This document shows, piece after piece, positions 31,815-39,394 of a stretch of 53,107 nucleotides of DNA (position 1 is the first letter of the stretch; each line of letters begins with the position of its first letter). This stretch comes from an uncultured Planctomycetaceae bacterium (lineage in GTDB: Bacteria; Planctomycetota; Planctomycetia; Pirellulales; UBA1268): positions 1 to 53,107 of the forward strand of contig CAJXFK010000008.1 of assembly GCA_913052575.1 (NCBI GenBank), written 5' to 3'. The position numbers were made by a program, and so were the translations under genes. The notes under the pieces are model-generated. The model made no database searches. It was given only the letters and a program-made list of their open reading frames with translations, and was not told where the DNA came from.

Positions 31815-34133
31815 CTATAGCGCCGGTACCGATTTTCCGCTTTTCCATAGTTCAATTGTGTCGGTGTCATTCGCCGAACTGGAACCTTCCGTGCTTCTGC
31901 CACGGTGAATATCCGTCTCGAGGAAACGAAAGAGTTGTTCGGCAATGTCGCGATGTTCGCTTTCTAGGTTATGAAGTTCACCGGGGTCAGCTGTAATGTC
32001 ATAAAGCTGAAAGGCCGGCAGCTTTTCTTTTTTGGCCTGGACTTCTTTTGGTGCAGTCCAGCCCCCGGATCCTCTCGCAAGTAGAAGTTTCCAATGGCTG
32101 CTTCGGTATCCAAAGTGGCCGCTTATGGAGGCATGTATGAGACCGTTTCGCGCGTCAGGAACTGGGTCGCCGTAGAGTGCAGGCAAAAAGCTTGCGCTAT
32201 CTTCTGCTGCGAAGGGAGGGACATCGCTGACGAGCAGGTCAGCAATTGTTGCAAACATATCAGTGATACAAACGGTGTTATCGGAGGATGTGTGAGGCTG
32301 TATCGTCCCTGTCCAACGCATGAAGAATGGAATGCGGTGACCACCCTCCCAAAGGTCAGCCTTAGACCCTCTATAGGGGCCGCTGACTCGATGTCCCCGC
32401 TCTGCGAGTTGCTGAATATCGGCCGCTTTTGAGCAGCCATTGTCACTGGTGAAAACAATGAGCGTATGGTCTGATATCCCACAAGAATCAACCGCAGTAA
32501 TGATTTGCCCTACAACATCGTCAGTCTGCATGACAAAATCAGCATAAGGACTGAGCCCACTTTTTCCTTCCCATTGGGCACTCGGGACGATTGGCGTGTG
32601 TGGGGAACTCAAGGGGACATAGAGAAAGAAAGGTTTTTTTGTGTCGGCGGCTTTTCTTATGTAACCAACAGATTGGTGTGCAAGTCGAGGAAGCATGTTC
32701 ACTGAATTATCGTGTTCAATCACCTTGTTGTTTTCGATCACGGCATCCATATCTCGGCTGTGATGAAACCCATGGAAATAATCAAAGCCTCGGGAGGTTG
32801 GCCCGTCAGGAATGAGTGCTCCAACAGGCGGAATTGAATTTTTTTCCCGTTCTAGAAAAGCCCCTGTCGCAGGATCTTGATATTCGAAATTAAGATGCCA
32901 TTTTCCGATGATTGCAGTTTGATATCCAAGGCTTCGCAGGTGTGTGGCTACCGTAGGTCGTGATTCTGTGATGAGACAGGGAGCAAAGCCCTGAACGACT
33001 CCATGCTGAAGTCTGGTTCGCCAGCAATGGCGGCCAGTGAGTAGCCCGTACCGTGTTGGCGTACATACAGCAGAGCCTGAATGAGCGTCAGTGAACGTCA
33101 TTCCATCCGCGGCGAAGGAGTCAATGCATGGTGTTTTGATTTGCCCAAACTCGGGGTTGAGGCACTGGACATCACCATATCCCAGGTCATCACACATGAT
33201 AAAAACGATATTTGGAGTCGGTGGCGCCTGTTTAAGAAGTTCACGAATGAGAGAACGGTCAGGCTTGCCCTCGAGCCATCCGAGGTGATTAAGGAATTGG
33301 TCAGTCCTTATGAAGGTGTCGATGCAGCATCGCTGTGATTGTGTTTCATTGAAAAATCCATGTGACTGTCCTTCGTAGACATACAGTTCTGAATAGACGC
33401 CAGCGTTTCGTAACGCAGTATCAAATGCTTGAGCCGTTTCTACTGGTATAAGTTTGTCGTCTGACCCAAGAAAGACAATCGTCGGTGGATCGTCTGGGGT
33501 GATATTGTGTGCGGGAGAAATTGCTGGAAACTGTTCTTGGACACGGTCGTGGCCATATCCGCTTGGACTGTTGTCATACACAGGGTTGAATAGAAGAAGT
33601 GCATCGGCTTTCGGGCTCACGTGGCCGCTCTTGTCGTCAGGGTCCTCGAAGCCCTCACAGATCCCTGTCGCAGCAGCGACATGGCCTCCCGCCGAACCGC
33701 CGGCTGCGGCTATTCGGTCAGGATCAATACCAAGACGAGAAGCGTGCGTACGAATCCATCGAACTGCTGATTTTCCATCTTGCACGCACGCTACTGGTGG
33801 AGTGCCCTGTCTACTCTTGACACGATAATCTGCAACAAACGCAACCATTCCTCTGTGAGCAAGGTATCTGGCGTATTTTTCGAACTGACGCACGGAGCCA
33901 CCGTTCCAACCACCGCCGAAGAAAAAGACCACTGCGGGACGTCGATCGATAGCTGGATCGTGGTCCTGAGGTTGAAAACGGTATATCCACAGTGCGTCAC
34001 CTGAGGCAGTCTTATAAATCTCTGCGACAACGTCCTGGCCGAATTCAACTTTTTTGGTGTCCGCACTCGCCGGAAATGTTGTGAACCAGTGCGTCGCAAG
34101 AAGTGTAAAAACGAGTATGCTGGAGATTCGCAT
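31815..34133 (-). CDS. Fused carbohydrate esterase and formylglycine sulfatase
   Basis: A 772-residue secreted two-domain enzyme. After a signal peptide (to about residue 24, FPASAD) comes an alpha/beta-hydrolase esterase domain (about 30-290). It has the oxyanion loop FFFGGGWNGGS, nucleophile elbow AAGGSAGGH (Ser near 147), acid LGSDDKLIP and catalytic His in YEGQSHGFF. A linker leads to a full sulfatase domain (about 305-760) with NIVFIMCDDLGYGD metal ligands, the C-T-P-T-R formylglycine site near residue 357, GKWHLNF and TSDNGCSKA. It should remove both acyl and sulfate groups from a polysaccharide, in the periplasm or outside. The fusion is uncut by any stop. The start codon is only 33 bases from the divergent secreted-protein gene. 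Confidence 0.93.
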   Translation of the reverse strand: MRISSILVFTLLATHWFTTFPASADTKKVEFGQDVVAEIYKTASGDALWIYRFQPQDHDPAIDRRPAVVFFFGGGWNGGSVRQFEKYARYLAHRGMVAFVADYRVKSRQGTPPVACVQDGKSAVRWIRTHASRLGIDPDRIAAAGGSAGGHVAAATGICEGFEDPDDKSGHVSPKADALLLFNPVYDNSPSGYGHDRVQEQFPAISPAHNITPDDPPTIVFLGSDDKLIPVETAQAFDTALRNAGVYSELYVYEGQSHGFFNETQSQRCCIDTFIRTDQFLNHLGWLEGKPDRSLIRELLKQAPPTPNIVFIMCDDLGYGDVQCLNPEFGQIKTPCIDSFAADGMTFTDAHSGSAVCTPTRYGLLTGRHCWRTRLQHGVVQGFAPCLITESRPTVATHLRSLGYQTAIIGKWHLNFEYQDPATGAFLEREKNSIPPVGALIPDGPTSRGFDYFHGFHHSRDMDAVIENNKVIEHDNSVNMLPRLAHQSVGYIRKAADTKKPFFLYVPLSSPHTPIVPSAQWEGKSGLSPYADFVMQTDDVVGQIITAVDSCGISDHTLIVFTSDNGCSKAADIQQLAERGHRVSGPYRGSKADLWEGGHRIPFFMRWTGTIQPHTSSDNTVCITDMFATIADLLVSDVPPFAAEDSASFLPALYGDPVPDARNGLIHASISGHFGYRSSHWKLLLARGSGGWTAPKEVQAKKEKLPAFQLYDITADPGELHNLESEHRDIAEQLFRFLETDIHRGRSTEGSSSANDTDTIELWKSGKSVPAL

Positions 34134-34166
34134 GATAATATTTCAACAAGGGGAGAACGGTTCACT

Positions 34167-34925
34167 ATGCATATACATAGCATTCAAGGAAAAGTATTAC
34201 ATCAGGTTTTTCTAATCTGTTGTGTTGGACTTGGCATGTATCTGTGTATAGGTAGTGCTTTGGCAAAAAATGATTTTCAAGCCACAGGTGTGCTCTTTCA
34301 AGATCAATTTGAGCGAACAGAAAAAGATCAAGGAAAAGAGCAGCCCGGAAATGGCTGGGGCACGAACAGTAAAACACGTGCGAAAGGGGTGAAGCAGGTT
34401 TTTCTTGGTGACGGAAAAATGCATATCAGGAGAGCGGCTGTGGCTGACCATGGCGTTTCGGTGACTCAGGACGTAAGTTTTCGCAACGCCCGTATCGCCC
34501 TTAGGTTTATGGTTCCTGAAAATGGTGACCTCGGGATCAACATTGCAGATATGAATGAGAAATCAGTTCATGCTGGACATATTTGCATGGCCCGGATAAA
34601 GCCAGTTTCTCTTGAGATCGTTGATCTTAAGACTGGCCGTATGAAAAAAGAAATACATGAAAAAAATAAGGCAAAAAAGCTCACGAAAGCAGACAGAGCA
34701 CAACTCGCGAAAAAATCTATCGTCGTGCCACTGAAACTGAAGACAGGAATCTGGCATGACTTGGAGATTCTCATCATTGATGACACGATGTCAGTGAAAA
34801 TCGATACCCGTAAAATTGGTTCAATGACGTCGCCGGGCATCGCCCACAAAACCAAAAGACGAATTCGCCTGGCTGTAAACACTGAAGCATGGGTCGATGA
34901 CATTGCAATCTCTGCAGCCGAATAG
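34167..34925 (+). CDS. Secreted LamG-like planctomycete protein
   Basis: About 252 residues. A signal peptide (VFLICCVGLGMYLCIGSALA) is followed by a concanavalin-like sandwich: VLFQDQFERTEKDQGKEQPGNGWGTNSKTRAKG, HGVSVTQDVSFRNARIALRF, HAGHICMARIKPVSLEIVDLKTG, a Lys-rich helical stretch, and GIWHDLEILIIDDTMSVKIDTRKIGS. This layout recurs in planctomycete secreted proteins of unknown role near sulfatases and may bind polysaccharide. The ATG at 34167 follows AAGGGGAG; the track start adds a non-signal leader. It is divergent from the esterase-sulfatase fusion and convergent with apbE. Function not established. Confidence 0.75.
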   Translation: MHIHSIQGKVLHQVFLICCVGLGMYLCIGSALAKNDFQATGVLFQDQFERTEKDQGKEQPGNGWGTNSKTRAKGVKQVFLGDGKMHIRRAAVADHGVSVTQDVSFRNARIALRFMVPENGDLGINIADMNEKSVHAGHICMARIKPVSLEIVDLKTGRMKKEIHEKNKAKKLTKADRAQLAKKSIVVPLKLKTGIWHDLEILIIDDTMSVKIDTRKIGSMTSPGIAHKTKRRIRLAVNTEAWVDDIAISAAE

Positions 34926-35010
34926 AGCGTTGTCAGGAATGGCAGGATGGATGTCAGCCATGGCTGGATCGGACGGTTGAGCAAAGACAGATCCTTCTGA
35001 GTAGAAAACC

Positions 35011-36000
35011 TCAATCCACATTATGAAGATATTGTGTTGATTCAATATCTTCAAAGTCCCTAAGTATTCGTGCCGTGGCTAATGCGTCAGCTTCGGCGCA
35101 CGTCGCAGCGAAAATAACTTGGGGATTGAAGTCATGAGGAAGTGTTACAGCGCGACCCGAGTGCGGATGCACCACAAGTTTCCCTTGTTGTAACGCAGCA
35201 ATCGCAACGGCCTGCCCATCGTCAAGAGTGATCATTGGTTGTGGTTGCGACTTGTTCAAGCGAAGGCGAACGTGCCACGCGTTGGAAGAAACTGGTTGGC
35301 CCCATGCTCGAACCTCACCACCAAGTTCTACGAGGTGAGCCGATGAACCGAGTGAAAGAAGAAGTTCACCAATCTGGTCAACAGCGTATCCGGGCCCGAT
35401 GCCAGAGAAATCTACCGTAACGCCTTCAATAGTCTTCTGCACGCTTGCGCAGCAGGAGTTCCCTAAACAGCTCCGATTTTTTTGACAGCTCTGGTCTTCT
35501 GGAAAGTGAATCTGAAGATGATTCAATCCAACACGATCCATGACTTCTTGTGGCGGAATACCCTGGTGCATTGTAATTGAGCCGAATTCGTCACGAGAAA
35601 CCCTTTTGCGCCACCAATGAATCAGAGGTGCAGCGGTGATATCAAAACGCCCCTCGGTTTCGTGGAAAAGCTTTTCTGCAATGATAAGGACATTGGTCAT
35701 GTGGTGATCAACGTGTAATACGATGTGAGGTGGAGACTGATTGAGTGTGGTTGCGATTGAATCGTCGCGCCACGTGCTCAGCGACTGATCAATCTTCTGG
35801 AGGAGCGAATCCGTTTCTCGATGGATCTCACCGACAGTTTTCTGGGGGATGTGTTTGCCGAGAGTGACCCGGTAGGTTGTGCCCATCGATGGTCCGGAGA
35901 AGGTTGGCAGGCCTTCACCAGCAAATGTGGGCAATGACGTGCATCCTAAAATCGTGAGTGCAAAGCCCGTCAAGCAGAGGTTGGAAAGTATTGACCGCAT
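35011..36000 (-). CDS. apbE: FAD:protein FMN transferase (ApbE)
   Basis: A 329-residue lipoprotein-like flavinyltransferase that attaches FMN covalently, from FAD and with Mg2+, to a Thr of FMN-binding domains outside the membrane. Signal and lipobox: LTGFALTILGCTS. Family motifs: PSMGTTYRVTLGK at the start of the mature part, the LSTWRDDSIATTLN segment, VDFSGIGPGYAVDQIGELL (flavin-binding Gly stretch), LVELGGEVRAWG and the late Asp/Thr metal region ATCAEADALATA. A Cys-rich insert (SCQKNRSCLGNSCC) precedes the VDFSGIGPG motif. The ATG at 36000 overlaps the stop of the FMN-binding protein gene (TGATG), so translation is coupled. That protein is the obvious acceptor. Confidence 0.93.
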   Translation of the reverse strand: MRSILSNLCLTGFALTILGCTSLPTFAGEGLPTFSGPSMGTTYRVTLGKHIPQKTVGEIHRETDSLLQKIDQSLSTWRDDSIATTLNQSPPHIVLHVDHHMTNVLIIAEKLFHETEGRFDITAAPLIHWWRKRVSRDEFGSITMHQGIPPQEVMDRVGLNHLQIHFPEDQSCQKNRSCLGNSCCASVQKTIEGVTVDFSGIGPGYAVDQIGELLLSLGSSAHLVELGGEVRAWGQPVSSNAWHVRLRLNKSQPQPMITLDDGQAVAIAALQQGKLVVHPHSGRAVTLPHDFNPQVIFAATCAEADALATARILRDFEDIESTQYLHNVD

Positions 36001-37727
36001 CACGTAAAGGCTCCAGATGATACAGCGACTCCAAGTGACACAAAAAAACAGCCGCAGAGTACCGCGTCCTGCCAGGTAATACGGCCCGATCGTCGGTGAA
36101 GACGAACATATCGAAGCATGGCACCTGTTGGGCAGCCGTATCTGCAATAGGCCATCGGTGAAAGACTACTGATGGCGAGGCTGACTATGAATATCACAAT
36201 GGCCGATGTTCCAGCGATCGTAGGGAGATATGCATCAAATGGTTCGGCGTCGACGAGTGAAAACTTCAGGTCGAAAATGGAAATGAGAGCGCACACGACA
36301 AAGAGCATCCAGGGAAACCACCACACATGTTGAAGCAGCGGTCCAAGTGTTTTTTGCGTACGTGTGAGGAAACGGAGTCGTTGATTTGGAATTGTGATTT
36401 TCAGCAGCTGTTGTGCAGCACCGTGTGCGCACAATTGATTGCAGTAGACGTTTTTCCCTGTTGTTGCCGGGCTTACAACTGCCAGAAGGCTGAGCAGAAG
36501 AAGCACTGTTGCTCCTTGAGGAATTCCATGTAGTGCCCACCCCCAGAGCTGGGCCTGGGAAAGCAATGCACCTGCTCCAAAACCGAGGTAGGTAAGAACG
36601 AAAAGTGGTAGGACAATTCGCCCGACCCAATGGCCACGAAAGCGGGTGTACCCGATTATGAGTCCAATACTCATGATGAGAACCGCGCCCCATTGTGGCG
36701 CATTCAGGCTCTGGGCACGTGAAACGATATTTTGAATAAAAGATCGCTGTTGGCGACGTTCGCTGGCCGACTGAGAAGCTACGATGATTGCTTGTGCGAT
36801 AGCTTGGCTGGTCATCGTTGCGCCGCTGACACCTTCAGTAGGTGATCTCTCTTTGTCTGCAGATGCGAGTTCCTCAAATGTTTGCCCAATAAAATACTTT
36901 CTGAAGGACGTGTCGTCGCGGACGTAGGACACGTAGGGTTCATTATCAAAAGTCTTCCTGATAGAAAAACCTACGGCTGTACCGGTGCTATCAAAGCCGA
37001 TGAGGCTATCAGTGGGCCCTTGGTATCCAATGACCGAGTCTGCGCCAGGACTCGTTCTGAGTGTCCATCCGAGGGGAATACCTGCATGGTCATAGACATT
37101 CATGATTGACGAGTCTCCTGCATCTGGCCGCAGTTGCATCGCTTTGGGAAAAATTTTCTGTATTTCTTCAAGCGTCGGCTTGTCAGGGAAACGAGTTGTC
37201 CTGTTTTTTTCTCCCAAGCGTTCATTGAGAGCTTCAATCATGGCAAGGCTTGTGAGGGTAGCCCCAGCAGTAGTGAGGTACGGTTGGTTCGGCATCTGTT
37301 TGAGTTCTTCCAGAGTCTTGCCAATAAATTGGCTCCAGAAGGCGTTGTCATTTCTGACGACTGAAACATGGTCGCGGGTGTCTCCGCTAGAAAGAAGTTC
37401 AATACCGCAGATAGTTTTGCTTATGTCACAAATGATTAGAAGATTTGAAGAGCCAGAGAAACCAATCACGGTGTCACTCGCTGGAGAGGTCTGAAAGCAA
37501 AGCCCTACGGTTTCACCGAATGGGTCGAGGAGCTCAATGGCACCACGAACCTGACTCGATTGGGATCCGAAGCGTACTGCTTGTGGCAGGGCGTGTTGAA
37601 ATGTCACAAGCGGAAGTGTCGTAAGTGAAGCAGGAGGCAGCTTGAGGCTTGCAGTGTGCGAGCAGAAGAGACAAATCATGATGCCTGAAAACATGCACAG
37701 TCGTATTGTGTGTATAAGGAACCGCAT
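36000..37727 (-). CDS. Membrane electron-transfer protein with two FMN-binding domains and NosR/NapH-like cysteines
   Basis: A 575-residue protein. N-terminal signal or anchor, then two tandem FMN_bind domains (about 45-175 and 185-320), each ending in a flavinylation-type motif: AGATLTS near 154-160 and the canonical SGATMTS at 301-307. About six membrane helices follow (345-575) with two Cys-x3-Cys motifs, YCNQLCAHGAA near 429 and YCRYGCPTGAM near 527, as in NosR/NapH/RnfH-type proteins. The usual two ferredoxin CxxCxxCxxxC motifs are absent. The layout suggests electrons pass between a membrane carrier and two covalently bound flavins outside. Coupled to apbE by a one-base overlap. Partner and acceptor unknown. 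Confidence 0.85.
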   Translation of the reverse strand: MRFLIHTIRLCMFSGIMICLFCSHTASLKLPPASLTTLPLVTFQHALPQAVRFGSQSSQVRGAIELLDPFGETVGLCFQTSPASDTVIGFSGSSNLLIICDISKTICGIELLSSGDTRDHVSVVRNDNAFWSQFIGKTLEELKQMPNQPYLTTAGATLTSLAMIEALNERLGEKNRTTRFPDKPTLEEIQKIFPKAMQLRPDAGDSSIMNVYDHAGIPLGWTLRTSPGADSVIGYQGPTDSLIGFDSTGTAVGFSIRKTFDNEPYVSYVRDDTSFRKYFIGQTFEELASADKERSPTEGVSGATMTSQAIAQAIIVASQSASERRQQRSFIQNIVSRAQSLNAPQWGAVLIMSIGLIIGYTRFRGHWVGRIVLPLFVLTYLGFGAGALLSQAQLWGWALHGIPQGATVLLLLSLLAVVSPATTGKNVYCNQLCAHGAAQQLLKITIPNQRLRFLTRTQKTLGPLLQHVWWFPWMLFVVCALISIFDLKFSLVDAEPFDAYLPTIAGTSAIVIFIVSLAISSLSPMAYCRYGCPTGAMLRYVRLHRRSGRITWQDAVLCGCFFVSLGVAVSSGAFT

Positions 37728-37836
37728 GAGGAGACATTTCTGGATTGCACGACGAGTTCGATACTAATTCGTTACGATGTATGCAAAATACCCGTTATGC
37801 TACCGAACAATCAGGAAATTAAAAAAAGGGTTGGAA
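37728..37836. other. Divergent promoter region between electron-transfer operon and sulfatase
   Basis: The region of about 110 bases separates starts that point apart. A run AAAAAAAGGG just before 37837 supplies the sulfatase ribosome site. No operator-like repeat was seen. Confidence 0.5.
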
Positions 37837-39384
37837 ATGATTATAAAGCAATCTCAGAGAACACTCTGTGGTGTTCTCGGTGCTGTCACACTACTGTGTG
37901 GTTTCAATCAAAATGCTAGCGATGCAGCTGAACAACACCCAAATGTAGTGCTCTTTCTTGTCGACGACATGGGGCCACTCGATACATCAGTCCCTTTTCT
38001 GACTGATTCCAAGGGGCATCCCGAACGATATCCACTGAATGATTTTTATCGAACACCAGCGATGGAACGGCTTGCCTCACACGGTGTCCGGTTTAGTACC
38101 TTTTACGCGATGAGTGTTTGTTCACCCACACGAACTTCAATTATCACGGGCCAAAACGCAGCACGACATCGGGTGACGCAATGGATTCGCTCTGAAGAGA
38201 ACAATCGAGGCGAATTTGGTCCACCTGATTGGCGATGGGTCGGTGTTCAAGATCCGAGTGTCACGCTGCCTGGTGTCCTCAGGGAAAACGGCTATCGGAC
38301 GATCTTTGTGGGGAAAGCCCATTTTGGTCCTCTTGGCGAACTCTCTGAATGGCCAACGAATCTCGGCTTTGATGTGAATATTGCAGGATGTTCCTGGGGA
38401 CAGCCTGGCAGCTATTACGGGCTCGATGGATACGGAGATATCAAGGGAAACAAGCGACGAGCTGTTCCACATCTGGAAAAATATCACGGAACAGAAACCT
38501 TCCTTTCAGAAGCGCTCACGATCGAGGCAAAGAAACAAATCACTAGCGCTGTGGAGGATAAGAAACCATTCTTTCTCGATTTTGCGCACTATGCTGTGCA
38601 TGCGCCATTTCAATCAGATCCACGATTTGCTTCGCACTACAAAGATTCTGGGAAGCCCAAGAACGCCCAGGCATATGCAACATTGATCGAAGGCATGGAC
38701 AAGTCCTTAGGGGACATACTCGACCATCTGGATTCATTGGGTGTTGCCGAAGAGACGTTTGTGCTATTTGTTGGTGATAATGGTAGCGATGCCCCGCTTG
38801 GTTCTGTCCATGAGCATGCGAGTTCGTATCCACTTCGCGCGAAAAAGGGTACGCATTACGAGGGCGGCATGCGAGTTCCGTTTATTGCATCCTGGGCACG
38901 ACCATCTCAGAAAAGCTCTGTTCAGAAGCGATTGCATATTCCTGAGGGTGCTATCCAGCAACAGCTCGGCACGGTTATGGATATCTACCCGACTGTTCTT
39001 GCGATCACCGGCACACAACCCCCAGCAGACTACACACTCGATGGCACGGATCTACAGACCCAGTTGGAAGGGCATCGAAATAGTAGCCGCGACGAGAAGT
39101 TTCTCATGCATTTTCCGCATAAGCATAGAAGCAGCTATTTCACGTCATTGCGTGATGGAGATTGGAAACTCGTGTACCACTATCGACCAAGTGATAATCC
39201 TGCCAAGACTCCATATGAGCTCTTTAATCTTGCACAGGATCCATTTGAAAAACAAAACCTCGCTGATAGGAAGCCGCAGGTGCTCAGCAGGCTGATGGCA
39301 ACAATGACCGCATCATTACAGGAGCAATCGGCACTCTATCCTGTCGATGCCGATGGGAATGAGATGGTACCGAAAGCCCCTTAA
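37837..39384 (+). CDS. Secreted formylglycine sulfatase
   Basis: A 515-residue arylsulfatase-type enzyme. The signal peptide ends near residue 30 (QNASDAAEQ). The core has NVVLFLVDDMG (Ca2+ aspartates), the C-S-P-T-R formylglycine motif near residue 95 followed by TSIITGQNAARHRV, a GKAHFGPLG loop, DFAHYAVHAPF and FVGDNGSDAPL. CSPTR is activated by a formylglycine-generating enzyme encoded elsewhere. The shape is that of the planctomycete polysaccharide sulfatases; which sulfated sugar is unknown. The ATG at 37837 follows AAAAAAAGGG, whereas the longer track start adds 20 non-signal residues. It converges with the FAD oxidoreductase gene, with about ten bases between stops. Confidence 0.93.
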   Translation: MIIKQSQRTLCGVLGAVTLLCGFNQNASDAAEQHPNVVLFLVDDMGPLDTSVPFLTDSKGHPERYPLNDFYRTPAMERLASHGVRFSTFYAMSVCSPTRTSIITGQNAARHRVTQWIRSEENNRGEFGPPDWRWVGVQDPSVTLPGVLRENGYRTIFVGKAHFGPLGELSEWPTNLGFDVNIAGCSWGQPGSYYGLDGYGDIKGNKRRAVPHLEKYHGTETFLSEALTIEAKKQITSAVEDKKPFFLDFAHYAVHAPFQSDPRFASHYKDSGKPKNAQAYATLIEGMDKSLGDILDHLDSLGVAEETFVLFVGDNGSDAPLGSVHEHASSYPLRAKKGTHYEGGMRVPFIASWARPSQKSSVQKRLHIPEGAIQQQLGTVMDIYPTVLAITGTQPPADYTLDGTDLQTQLEGHRNSSRDEKFLMHFPHKHRSSYFTSLRDGDWKLVYHYRPSDNPAKTPYELFNLAQDPFEKQNLADRKPQVLSRLMATMTASLQEQSALYPVDADGNEMVPKAP

Positions 39385-39394
39385 AGATCGCCTG

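Noticed and set aside
34955-34966. 12-bp palindrome CAGCCATGGCTG between convergent genes
   Set aside because: Too short and without a loop or T-run to be a terminator; may be chance.
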